32,154 nt of DNA. It comes from Fibrobacter succinogenes (GTDB lineage Bacteria > Fibrobacterota > Fibrobacteria > Fibrobacterales > Fibrobacteraceae). Where the stretch lies: contig CACWPM010000037.1 in assembly GCA_902762795.1 (NCBI GenBank), positions 1 through 32,154 of the forward strand, in the 5' to 3' direction. Under the pieces are notes generated by a model that was not told the origin of the DNA, ran no database searches, and saw only the letters and a list, made by a program, of their open reading frames with translations. A program made the translations under genes and the position numbers. Position 1 is the stretch's first letter; the number at the start of each line of letters is the position of its first letter. This document shows, piece after piece, positions 14,504 to 22,330 of this stretch.

Positions 14504-15200
14504 TATACAACTCAAAATCCGACGTAATTTTATCTTTTGCCCTAAAAGCATAGTTTAACATAAAATAAAAGCGATTTCGTGGTTCGCCAATTTCGCGACC
14601 GTAACGGAATTCAATGGAAAATCCCTTGTAAGTTAAATATGTTCCTATACCATATTCATTATAATAATCAGAAGAAGAACAATCTATTCCTTCATTTATC
14701 TGATCAACCTGGTAAGCGTTATGTGAAATATGTTCACTCAGCCCAACTTTTAAATTTTCATTTATGGGATATTCTTCAATTAACATCAAGCCACCATAAG
14801 ATGCCGATTTGTCAGGAAAAAAAGACTTTAACGCCAAACCTCCCCAACTTTGCAATCCAATATACCGACTAACAAAACCCAAAACTCCTCTATGCGAAAG
14901 GTTTTCCACAGAAAAACCAACAATTAAATGATTATATCTAAACAAAAAAGACAAATCTAAATTTCCATAAAATTCCGCACCTTCGTAATCATCCCATTGT
15001 ATAGATTCTCCATCAACATGCTCTTTATAAATATCACCAGCACGAAGCGAGCTACCAATAATAAAACTAGTCCCCATTTTATTTCTTTTTTCATGCACAT
15101 TCATAAACTGCGCGGCAGAAGGCGGATGGCTGGAACACCCCGCTAAAAGCAAGAGCGAGGCGGCAACGCAAAAAACAAGCGAGCAAAACTTCCGAATCAT
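14493..15200 (-). CDS. lipoprotein paralog 3 (SSHPPSAAQFMNV family)
   Basis: This 235-residue predicted lipoprotein has a signal ending LLLLAGC. The mature N-terminus SSHPPSAAQFMNVHEK is almost the same as in paralog 1, as are GLMLIEEYPI, SEHISHNAYQVD, and FSIEFRYGREIGEPRNRFYFMLNYAF. It has a longer C-terminal tail (RAKDKITSDFELYNDY), whose coding sequence overlaps the start of the acyltransferase gene. Paralogs 1 and 3 are thus closer to each other than to paralog 2, although 1 and 2 are adjacent. The upstream region (AAATGCAA, AGC, TTCGTC and then ATCAGAATTTT) resembles that of paralog 2. Function is unknown. Confidence 0.82.
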   Translation of the reverse strand: MIRKFCSLVFCVAASLLLLAGCSSHPPSAAQFMNVHEKRNKMGTSFIIGSSLRAGDIYKEHVDGESIQWDDYEGAEFYGNLDLSFLFRYNHLIVGFSVENLSHRGVLGFVSRYIGLQSWGGLALKSFFPDKSASYGGLMLIEEYPINENLKVGLSEHISHNAYQVDQINEGIDCSSSDYYNEYGIGTYLTYKGFSIEFRYGREIGEPRNRFYFMLNYAFRAKDKITSDFELYNDY

Positions 15201-15510
15201 TCTATAAAGTTAAAATATTTCCGATAAATGCAAAAGCATTTCGTCTGCTGATTCTATCCGCTTATCAGAATTTTCAGGATAAATGCATAATAAAATCACT
15301 GGACCCATTCGACTTCGAGGCTTTCGCCTCTCCACTCAGGGTGACACTTCCCTAACCACCAACCACTAAACACTGCGGCAAAGCCGCCTCTCTCGTCTCT
15401 CGTCTGTAGACTCAGAGAGCCGTTCTTTGTACAAGTACCAAATGCTAGGCTCGGAAATGGTCCTGCAAGCAGTCACGCTTCACTCGCCTTACGCATTTGT
15501 CGTCTAAACC
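15201..15510. other. repeat-containing intergenic spacer
   Basis: There is no gene here. It holds the duplicated promoter-region segment of paralog 3 (about 15228-15282), a TTCGACTTCGAGG...CACTCAGGGTGAC repeat (15301-15345, the reverse orientation of the GTCATCC family), a CTCTCGTCTCTCGTC run, and the structured element at 15440-15498. Confidence 0.65.
15440..15498 (-). repeat. structured 3'-UTR element, copy B
   Basis: On the plus strand the parts are AAATGC, TA, GGCTCG, GAAATG, GTCCTGC-AA-GCAGTCA, CGCTTCA, CTCGCC, TTAC, GCATTT. The outer 6-bp arms AAATGC/GCATTT pair perfectly. Read as minus-strand RNA, the core is GGCGAG facing CGAGCC, a 6-bp helix with tandem G-A pairs. It starts 12 bases after the stop of the BatD-like gene and is in its sense orientation. 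Segment lengths equal those of the copies at 29361 and 29483, except for the inner hairpin arms and one linker base. Confidence 0.75.
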
Positions 15511-16656
15511 CTAATCGTCCTCTTTCAGCCCCATAAGCTGCATCGCGAGCTTCCAAGTTTCCTTATTCTCAAAGCTGTCGCGCTTGCCGCCGCCGTAGCG
15601 GGCGTGCGCAAATTCTTCAAGCAAAGGCTTCCAGCCGTCAAGTTTGCCATCGGCCACGAGAGCGTCCAAATTCACCGTGGAGGCGGCGGGCATTGTCCCC
15701 GCAACTTCCGTTTCAGCAATCCCGGCACTTCCAGCAATACCGCACGCTTTTGCACCGAACTGATGCAACGTATATTCTTTGCAAATTCCTTCAAGTTCCA
15801 AAAGCCATTCACGGCTGTCGGCTACCATCACGCGCTGCTTCAAGACCACCATCTTTTCACGGAGTGCATTTTCGAACGCATTCTTCGCGGCAACAGCCGC
15901 GCGTTCCCGAGAACGCTTGCGCATGCGCCACAAGGCCGCAAGCAGCACACAAATGCCCACGACACCGCCAGCAATAAACGGCATTGCATTGAACGGCGCA
16001 TCGACTCGTACAGGAACACTCTCGCTACGCAAATCGAGCGACTGCCCCATCGGCGTAGGAATTTCGAAACGCATCGCCGGAATGTTCAAATTGCCCGTAT
16101 CCTGCATGACGAGCTTATAATTGAATGTAATCTGAGCTATTTCCTTGCCGTTTTTCACCAAGCGACTCGATTCCTGCGACATGCCCAACTGCAAAATGCC
16201 CTTTGCGTTTGCAGAACTCATCGGCACGACCAAAATAGCGAGGCCATTCTCGTTCCACGAGACCGTCACAGGAAAGTTGATCGTATCGCCCACAGTCGCC
16301 GAGAACAACGACCCCGTTGCATTTCCCGCGTTCCCAGTATTCCCTGCTGTAATAGAAATTCCAAGCTGTTCCGCGGTCGGAAATGCAGGCGTTTCAACAT
16401 TATCCGAATTCCCGACATCACCACTGGCGGAATGGGCGCCATCAGAATTTACAGCATTGCCAACCAAACCTGAATCCGCATAAAGAACGCCCGCAGAATC
16501 GCCCAAAGCATTTGCGGGTACCACAAGGGCAGAATCTTCTGAATTTTGCTTAACTAACGCAACTTTTTCGGAACGCCCCGTATTTTGGGTGTTTTTAGCA
16601 TTTTCCGATTTTAGCGTCTTCGACGATTTTTTAGACTGGTTAGACTTTGTTTTCAT
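15511..16656 (-). CDS. BatD-like single-span membrane protein without a recognisable signal peptide
   Basis: This 381-residue protein has a long polar, low-complexity N-terminus (1-95, Ser/Asn/Lys then Gly/Asn/Ala-rich). A β-sandwich-like domain follows (about 115-220: FSATVGDTINFPVTVSW, ITFNYKLVMQDTGNLNIPAMRF), then one membrane segment (about 226-243, FIAGGVVGICVLLAALW). The C-terminal segment (245-381) is basic, then helical (EWLLELEGICKEYTLHQFGA). This order, β-domain then TM then cytosolic helical domain, resembles BatD/oxygen-tolerance proteins, which work with MoxR and von Willebrand A-domain partners. The β-domain would need export, yet there is no N-terminal signal. TATATT ends 8 bases before the ATG, so the start may be misassigned or the mRNA leaderless. 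Assignment is moderate. Confidence 0.6.
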   Translation of the reverse strand: MKTKSNQSKKSSKTLKSENAKNTQNTGRSEKVALVKQNSEDSALVVPANALGDSAGVLYADSGLVGNAVNSDGAHSASGDVGNSDNVETPAFPTAEQLGISITAGNTGNAGNATGSLFSATVGDTINFPVTVSWNENGLAILVVPMSSANAKGILQLGMSQESSRLVKNGKEIAQITFNYKLVMQDTGNLNIPAMRFEIPTPMGQSLDLRSESVPVRVDAPFNAMPFIAGGVVGICVLLAALWRMRKRSRERAAVAAKNAFENALREKMVVLKQRVMVADSREWLLELEGICKEYTLHQFGAKACGIAGSAGIAETEVAGTMPAASTVNLDALVADGKLDGWKPLLEEFAHARYGGGKRDSFENKETWKLAMQLMGLKEDD

Positions 16657-16664
16657 ACATTGAT

Positions 16665-16673
16665 AATATACAA
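16665..16673 (-). promoter_or_regulatory. TTGTATATT box upstream of the BatD-like gene
   Basis: On the minus strand TTGTATATT is followed by ATCAATGT and the start ATG. It is identical to the boxes at 2771, 6894 and 11502. There is no Shine-Dalgarno sequence between box and start. Confidence 0.45.
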
Positions 16674-16814
16674 AAAATCAAATTTAAGTGTTTTCCACGT
16701 AAAATCGTGCAGTTTTCATTTTCTGAATTTTCAGCCCACTTTTTTTCAATTCCCGCATTCTTTTCAATTAACTTATACAAAGAACAATGATGAAAGAAAA
16801 GTCCACACAAAATG

Positions 16815-16855
16815 AAGTGCCCCCGAAAGTTGGATTCAACTTTCGGGGGGCACTT
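16815..16855 (-). terminator. long hairpin terminator downstream of the GH8 gene
   Basis: AAGTGCCCCCGAAAGTTG (16815-16832) pairs with CAACTTTCGGGGGGCACTT (16837-16855) around the loop GATT, with one bulged G. On the minus strand it is followed by CATTTTGTG. It lies 75 bases past the GH8 stop. A GTCATCCCGAGATTGAAG-type repeat (16881-16917) lies between. Confidence 0.75.
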
Positions 16856-16929
16856 TAAAAATCGAGCACTAGTTTAACGGAGAAGTCCACACCCCTCGAC
16901 TTCAATCTCGGGATGACACCTCTAAACCA

Positions 16930-18384
16930 CTAGACTCCAGCCGGACGAAGGAACAAACCGTTCAGCAAGGCGGAATACATCGTGAGCAAGATATCTGCGA
17001 AGTAGCTGCTGCCCGTATTAGAAGGAGCTCTGGTATTTAAGCCCGTCGTGCAGGCATTAAGCCATGCAGCATTACCTGCAAGCCCCGTTGCACACCATGC
17101 GGCATACCACTGGCTCGCCACAGCCGTATTCCTCGTATAGTCAGCACCCACAGCCAAATTCCAGGAATAGTTGACAGAAAGAGCCTCATCATCAGGATTG
17201 TTGTTGGACTTTGCCGAAATAAAGGCGTTCAATGTCGTCAAGATTCCCGCAGCGCGCGGATCCTGGTACCAGTAGTAATCCCACGCAATTCTCCACGGAA
17301 TGCGCACAGATTCCTTATTGAACGTAAACCACGTGTAGGTCTTTGGATCTGTACCGGCCGATTCGTTAGGCGGATTGGCGGCATTACCCGTTCCATCGCT
17401 CCAATCCGGGAACACGCCCGTACCCATAGATTGCACTAACTGCATGTATGCATACATGGCATCCAAAACTCCCAGCCAATCATGGCTCGGATCTACTAAA
17501 GCAAAGAGTCGTAACGCCACCGGAGAGAAGTAACTCAAGTTGTAAACCGGATTTGCGCCTTTCCACAAATCTTCATCGCCCGAGTAGATGAGCTTGGTCG
17601 CCGGATTCACTTCCATATTCCAAATGGCATTCACAAAGGTAAGAGCATCTGCCAAATAAAGATTAGCAGCCGCAGGATTACCCATAGCGGCAGACTTGTA
17701 ATACATAAGGATCAATGCGGTTGCGATATCTTCATCGGCATCCGTGGCACTAGAATTGTCCACTACCGACCAATCGAACGAAGGCGTAATCCAAGGCATG
17801 AGCTTTCTGTTGTGGTATTCCCTAAAAGCTCTTGTATAGTTCCACAAACGGATAAACGTATCGTCATCGTTATTGAAGTAGGCAAGGAGCATACCATAGC
17901 CGATACCTTCCGATACGGTACACTTACGGAATTTCATCTGCGGATTGGTGACATCGTCCTCAGAGCAATACGCCCTGTAATAACCACTCTGGTTAGACCA
18001 AATAACACGACCAGCCGGTTCATACTGCGGCAAGAAGGCAACAGCAAATTCGGGCGCAAGAGAAGGATAAATCAGCGCATCCGCTTCCTTTGTCGTGAAA
18101 TGGTAACTTTTCCACAAGGCGTAATTACTCACCGCAGAAGAAAAATTTGCAGCCGGAGCAAGAGTGGCATAATTAACAGGAACCGGACCTGCAGAACTCC
18201 CCGGAGTAGGCGTCGAAGAATTCGGCACCGGAGTAATTGAAGACGAACTGAGCCCAGGAATCGGTGTTGCTGAACTCGGGGTCGGATTAATCGGATTGCT
18301 TGGACCAGATGCATCATCACCGCAAGCACTCAAGTAAAAAGCCGCGCCAATCACAACAGGCAACAGGATTTTTTTGCTAATCAT
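16930..18384 (-). CDS. glycoside hydrolase family 8 lipoprotein (endoglucanase/xylanase-type)
   Basis: This 484-residue surface lipoprotein is predicted to cleave β-1,4 (or mixed β-1,3/1,4) glycans in plant cell walls by an inverting mechanism. Residues 1-21 are a lipoprotein signal (FYLSAC, Cys21). A Pro/Ser/Thr linker spans about 28-68. The (α/α)6 GH8 domain follows, with TVSEGIGYGMLLA (general acid E159), SATDADEDIATALILMYY (D215/D217 motif), WKGANPVYNLSYFSP, and RIPWRIAWDYYWYQDPRA. The last residues are LFLRPAGV, with no secretion-tail domain, which fits lipid anchoring rather than type IX export. GAGAGG precedes the start on the minus strand. Exact substrate specificity (cellulose, lichenan or xylan) cannot be told from the motifs. 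Confidence 0.92.
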   Translation of the reverse strand: MISKKILLPVVIGAAFYLSACGDDASGPSNPINPTPSSATPIPGLSSSSITPVPNSSTPTPGSSAGPVPVNYATLAPAANFSSAVSNYALWKSYHFTTKEADALIYPSLAPEFAVAFLPQYEPAGRVIWSNQSGYYRAYCSEDDVTNPQMKFRKCTVSEGIGYGMLLAYFNNDDDTFIRLWNYTRAFREYHNRKLMPWITPSFDWSVVDNSSATDADEDIATALILMYYKSAAMGNPAAANLYLADALTFVNAIWNMEVNPATKLIYSGDEDLWKGANPVYNLSYFSPVALRLFALVDPSHDWLGVLDAMYAYMQLVQSMGTGVFPDWSDGTGNAANPPNESAGTDPKTYTWFTFNKESVRIPWRIAWDYYWYQDPRAAGILTTLNAFISAKSNNNPDDEALSVNYSWNLAVGADYTRNTAVASQWYAAWCATGLAGNAAWLNACTTGLNTRAPSNTGSSYFADILLTMYSALLNGLFLRPAGV

Positions 18385-18509
18385 AAAGGCCTCTCAAAAT
18401 TACCCCAACATATGGAGTTGGTAAATGCGAATGTAATATATATAAATATAGCTATTAAGGGAAAAATGAAAGTAAAAATCAACTTTACTTGTGAGTAAAA
18501 ACAAAAAGA

Positions 18510-18533
18510 GAAGGGTTGCCTTTGCGACCCTTC
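18510..18533 (-). terminator. rho-independent terminator of the secreted-protein gene at 18559
   Basis: On the minus strand GAAGGGTCGC pairs with GCAACCCTTC (one wobble pair) around AAAG, followed by TCTTTTTG. It lies 26 bases after the stop. Confidence 0.85.
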
Positions 18534-18558
18534 CCTAAATTTTCGTTGCAGTCCGAAA

Positions 18559-19503
18559 TTACTTCAAAACAATCTTGTTGGAGAAGTTGACGGACTTGCC
18601 AGCAACGCGAACCATGTAGACACCAGCATCGAGAGAAGCGAGGCTGAGAGACTTGGAAACGTCGCCCTTTGCAACAACCTGGCCCTGGAGGTTCACGACT
18701 TCAGCTGTACCGGCAGAAACGCCAGTGATGGAGAGAGAACGACCGGAGAGGACCGCCTTAACAGAAGAAGCACCACGGACATCCTTGATAGCAGGTCCCG
18801 GAGCAGTGCAAGATGCCGGGCAAGTACCACCAGAGTACGGACCGATAGCGCAAATGTTGAAGTCGTAGTTGCCTTCAGCAGCCTGAAGCTTGAACTTGAG
18901 AGCAACGAGACGAGCAGCAGCTTCAGTACCAGTAATCTTGGTGTCGCCCTTGTACCAGGCCGGCTGCTTAAAGTCAGACCAAGCAAGAGACTTGGACACG
19001 GCAGCGGTCGTAGCCTTGGAAAGGGATGCAGCCGGGTTTGCGTAGCCAATTTCAGAGTCGAAGTCGCCGAGACCGAGTTCGAGAGCCGGGCCTGTAGCAG
19101 CAGTATAGGTAATGCAGACGCCGCCCCAAGCAGAAGCGTTACCAGCAGCCGGATTACCCGTGTCAGGATCTTCACCGACAACGTTGAAACCAATACCGAC
19201 GAACGGCTGGTAGGTCAACGTGCCCTTGCTGAGCTGAGCTGTACCGCAGATACCACCGCAGTGAAGGACAACCGGGTCCATAGCGTCCGGAGAGTAGTCG
19301 TTACCGAGGGGAACCGGCCAAACGACCTTGGATGCGCCACCGTCACCATCGTCACCGTAGCTAAACCAATAACCCTGAGTCTTTGTGCTGTTTTCAAGAC
19401 CAGTCTGAACTTGAGGTTCACCTTCAGCGCCAATCCACGTGTCGAAAGCAAACGCAGCAGAAGCAGCGAGGAGTGCCGAAGCGAGTGTGAGTTTCTTATT
19501 CAT
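18559..19503 (-). CDS. secreted protein with type-IX-like C-terminal sorting domain
   Basis: This is a 314-residue exported protein. The signal peptide is MNKKLTLASALLAASAAFA. The N-terminal domain (about 20-230) is β-rich and aromatic (FDTWIGAEGEPQVQTGLE, QGYWFSYGDDGDGG, ASAWGGVCITYT) and resembles galactose-binding-like or carbohydrate-binding folds; I cannot name a CBM family. Cys pairs occur at HCGGICG and in GGTCPASCTAPGP. The last 70 residues (LSGRSLSITGVSAGTAEVVN...LQGQVV...LDAGVYMVRVAGKSVNFSNKIVLK in part) match the β-sandwich tails that route proteins through type IX secretion in Bacteroidota and Fibrobacterota. GAGAGAGA precedes the start. It is divergent from the GH5 gene. A role in binding or attacking plant polysaccharide is inferred from context. 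Confidence 0.78.
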   Translation of the reverse strand: MNKKLTLASALLAASAAFAFDTWIGAEGEPQVQTGLENSTKTQGYWFSYGDDGDGGASKVVWPVPLGNDYSPDAMDPVVLHCGGICGTAQLSKGTLTYQPFVGIGFNVVGEDPDTGNPAAGNASAWGGVCITYTAATGPALELGLGDFDSEIGYANPAASLSKATTAAVSKSLAWSDFKQPAWYKGDTKITGTEAAARLVALKFKLQAAEGNYDFNICAIGPYSGGTCPASCTAPGPAIKDVRGASSVKAVLSGRSLSITGVSAGTAEVVNLQGQVVAKGDVSKSLSLASLDAGVYMVRVAGKSVNFSNKIVLK

Positions 19504-19701
19504 AATTCTCTCTCTTTTTTTAACTGTTTAACCCAAAATGGGGGATTTGGACAACAATATATTTTTTTTTCTCAAAAAATGCCATAGCTATAGCACTCTG
19601 AAAAAAAAATTTACATAAGTGTGACAATTCGATCAATCGCCCATAGTACGGGGCTTCAGCGCGTGTTACGCTACAAACAAGTTTTTAGCGTCCAAATTTG
19701 T

Positions 19702-19717
19702 TGTGGCTTTCATCACA
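19702..19717. promoter_or_regulatory. CRP-like binding site
   Basis: TGTGGCTTTCATCACA differs from the CRP consensus TGTGA-N6-TCACA at one defined position. It lies 245 bp upstream of the GH5 start and 199 bp upstream of the divergent gene. Binding by a CRP/FNR-type regulator is inference. Confidence 0.35.
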
Positions 19718-19890
19718 CGAAAAAAGAACGCAATCTTTTTATTACGTTACAAATATTTTATTTCAATGTGAAAAAATCTAGATTATACCTAATACTAAGA
19801 GGAATCAGGATGAAGGTGTAAAATTGCCGGAGACGGCAATGCAAAAAAAAGTCTTATGTCCAAAGGTAAACAAAAAATTAGCCTAATATG

Positions 19891-19918
19891 TTTACTATCT
19901 TGGATTTATTAAGATAAT
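19891..19918 (+). promoter_or_regulatory. promoter of the GH5 gene
   Basis: -35 TTTACT (19891-19896), a 16-base spacer and -10 GATAAT (19913-19918) precede the ribosome-binding site AAAGGAAAG (19932-19940) and the ATG at 19947 at normal distances. Confidence 0.6.
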
Positions 19919-19946
19919 TTTTGTCAAAACAAAAGGAAAGACACTC

Positions 19947-22184
19947 ATGAAATTGACAAAGCTACTGACAAGCATCCTGGCAAGTGCGGCGATATCCGCC
20001 TTTGCAGCGGACGCAATAGCAACTCCCAAAAAAATTGGGCCAGTATCCTATTACGGCGCCCTCCACACTAGCGGCAACAAAATAATCGGCGCAAAGAACA
20101 ACCAGCAAGTCATGCTTCGCGGTGTAAGCCTTTTCTGGTCCGATGCTACAGGTTTGTCCTATTACAACCCGACAGTCATTTCATGGGCTGTAGACAACCT
20201 CAAGATTGACGTATTCCGCTACGCCATGGGCATCGAATACTACGATAGCGATGGCGGCACCAAGAACAAGCTGGACGACCAGGTTTCCTATAAAGTGTCC
20301 CCGGAAGGCCAAATGTCCACAATCGACAGAATGGTCAAGGCAGCTATCGAAAACGACGTCTATATTGTTATCGACTGGCACAGCCACAGAGCCCATCTCG
20401 AAACGTCCATCGCCAAGACGTTCTTCGAAACAGTCTCGAAGAAGTACAAGGACGTCCCAAACGTCATCTATGAAATTTACAACGAACCCGTTAGCGGTAG
20501 CGGTGGCGACTGGGGCGCCATCAAGAACTACGCAAACTCCGTTGTCCCGGCCATCCGAGCCAATACGCAAAATTTGATTATCGTGGGTACGCCTAACTGG
20601 TCCCAACATCCGGAACAGGGCGCAAGGGATCCTATCAATTCCCCGAACATCGCCTACGTTTTGCACTTCTATGCAGCCACCCACTCCAGAGGAAGCTATG
20701 GCGGAAACGTTTCTAGCGCCCTTAGTGCAGGCTATCCCGTATTTATTAGCGAATGGGGCACAACGAACGCCGACGGCGATGGCGAACCTAACTCCAACGC
20801 AACAAATGACTGGACTCAGTTCATGGACCAGAACATGATTCCGAACTGCAACTGGAGCTTGCGCCAGCAGACAAGCGACGTTGACCAGAAAAGCGAAAAG
20901 TCAGCCATTTTCGCAGGCAACCGTTCCCTCATCACGGCGGCGGCACTCGAATCCGCAACCTACACATCTTCGGGCAACATCATCAAGAGCTACCTCACCA
21001 AGAACGCTCGTTCCTGGGCGGATTCCATCGTGAAAGGCAAGAGCGGCAGCTGCTCCTTCAAGGCCGTAACGGTCAAGCAAACCGAGAGCAAGATTTCCGG
21101 CACACTCAAGTCCGGCTGCACGTACACATCCAGCAACGAAAACGTCGCCACAGTTTCCGGAAGCGACATTATTGTCAAGGACTACGGTTACACCATTCTG
21201 ACAGGCAACGACGGATCTCAGTCAGCTGTAACAATCACGCAGGTCGCAGGCCAAACCATCTCGAATCTCGAAAACCTCTACTGCACTTTCGCGAGAACTT
21301 GCAAGACCGATACAAAAACCGGCAGAGCTCTCGACTATGATGGAGACGGAAGCAACGACTACGTCCTTACAATGGAAGACAAGACGAACGAAGGTTCAAA
21401 GTTCACGCTCACGGCCCTCAATCCGAACGTCATTTCCGTAAGCAAGTCAAAATGCACAAATTCCAACTGCTCCAATTCGATGAAAAACCAACAAGTTTGG
21501 ATGTTGCATTTCAAGGCCTACGGTAAAGGAAAGGTCGTAGCCACGGCACCTGCAATTACTGGTTTCCGCGCCATGCAGGACACTTTTGAAATCGAATACA
21601 GGAAAGCCGATCCGCGTATAGACAACTCCTTCAAGAGTCAAAAGGTTGCTCTGGGATCTGTTTCTTTAACCGGTCTTCCAACGGCAACGCTTGTCGACAA
21701 CGCTCCTATCACTTATACATTCAACGGCCAGCCGACCTCGATTTACATGGTCCAGCAAGGAGAAGGGTTTGGCGCAGGAACACTCCCGGCAATTATCGCT
21801 GTCACGGCAAAAGCCCCGGAAACAACTAATTACGCGGAACTCAACAGAACAATCACAATTATCATTGGCGATAGCGCATCTGCTGTAAATATGGAAGAAT
21901 ACTTGAAGTTCATCGATCCGACTTACGCCATCAAGCCTATACAAAAGGTTACGAACAACCTCAAGGCAAGCATGGTCGGCTCGACGCTTCACTTCACCAC
22001 TAGAAACACAGGGCTTGTAAAGCTTGACATTTACGACGCCCTCGGCGCGAGCGTAAAGCAGGAATCCGACATCTACAGCGCAGGTTCGCATTCCATCGAC
22101 CTGAAGGACCTTCCAAACGGTTCCTACACGTTGATTGTCCGTCAGGGCAGCAACAAGGCATCTATCCGCTGGACGAACAAGTAA
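19947..22184 (+). CDS. glycoside hydrolase family 5 cellulase with type-IX-like tail
   Basis: This 745-residue secreted endo-β-1,4-glucanase has a signal peptide at about 1-20 (ISAFAA). The GH5 TIM barrel (about 30-340) shows VMLRGVSLFWSD, FRYAMGIEYYDS, VIDWHSH (144-147), IYEIYNEP with acid/base E180, HFYAATHSR (H240, Y242) and FISEWGTTNADGDGEPN with nucleophile E269. The GEPN wording after the nucleophile is common in GH5_2-type enzymes. The following region (about 370-660) contains Ig-like β repeats (SGTLKSGCTYTSSNENVATV; VTAKAPETTNYAE). The C-terminus KLDIYDALGASVKQ...DLPNGSYTLIV (ending IRWTNK) is a type-IX-like sorting domain. It is divergent from another tail-bearing secreted protein, and a strong terminator follows at 22284. 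It acts outside the cell on cellulose or related glucans. Confidence 0.93.
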   Translation: MKLTKLLTSILASAAISAFAADAIATPKKIGPVSYYGALHTSGNKIIGAKNNQQVMLRGVSLFWSDATGLSYYNPTVISWAVDNLKIDVFRYAMGIEYYDSDGGTKNKLDDQVSYKVSPEGQMSTIDRMVKAAIENDVYIVIDWHSHRAHLETSIAKTFFETVSKKYKDVPNVIYEIYNEPVSGSGGDWGAIKNYANSVVPAIRANTQNLIIVGTPNWSQHPEQGARDPINSPNIAYVLHFYAATHSRGSYGGNVSSALSAGYPVFISEWGTTNADGDGEPNSNATNDWTQFMDQNMIPNCNWSLRQQTSDVDQKSEKSAIFAGNRSLITAAALESATYTSSGNIIKSYLTKNARSWADSIVKGKSGSCSFKAVTVKQTESKISGTLKSGCTYTSSNENVATVSGSDIIVKDYGYTILTGNDGSQSAVTITQVAGQTISNLENLYCTFARTCKTDTKTGRALDYDGDGSNDYVLTMEDKTNEGSKFTLTALNPNVISVSKSKCTNSNCSNSMKNQQVWMLHFKAYGKGKVVATAPAITGFRAMQDTFEIEYRKADPRIDNSFKSQKVALGSVSLTGLPTATLVDNAPITYTFNGQPTSIYMVQQGEGFGAGTLPAIIAVTAKAPETTNYAELNRTITIIIGDSASAVNMEEYLKFIDPTYAIKPIQKVTNNLKASMVGSTLHFTTRNTGLVKLDIYDALGASVKQESDIYSAGSHSIDLKDLPNGSYTLIVRQGSNKASIRWTNK

Positions 22185-22283
22185 GCGACAGTAGAACAGC
22201 TCGAAGGCGGTCCGAACCCGCCTGAAGCCAATGAAAATAAAATCCTATCGATCCATAAAGGAACCGTAGGACGACTAGATTTG

Positions 22284-22314
22284 AAAAGTTCCTGCCGGTT
22301 GGCAGGAACTTTTT
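22284..22314. terminator. strong terminator after GH5, usable from both sides
   Basis: Stem AAAAGTTCCTGCC / GGCAGGAACTTTT encloses the loop GGTT and is followed by a T-run. It lies 100 bases past the GH5 stop and 17 bases before the stop of the convergent DUF4832 gene. Confidence 0.92.
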
Positions 22315-22330
22315 GTAAGCGAAACGGAAT

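Larger units (their letters stand above)
19504..19946. promoter_or_regulatory. 443-bp divergent regulatory region between the secreted protein and GH5
   Basis: The longest frame inside it (19621-19821) has no signal, motif or ribosome-binding site and is probably not a gene. The visible elements are a TATATT -10-like box for the minus-strand gene (19556-19561), a CRP-like palindrome (19702-19717), a hairpin ATTGCC-GGAGAC-GGCAAT (19823-19840) and the GH5 promoter (19891-19918). Confidence 0.6.

Noticed and set aside
19621-19821. 66-codon open frame upstream of GH5
   Set aside because: It has no ribosome-binding site, signal or motif, and its composition is Arg/Leu/Tyr mixed. It lies in a region with regulatory features and is best treated as chance.
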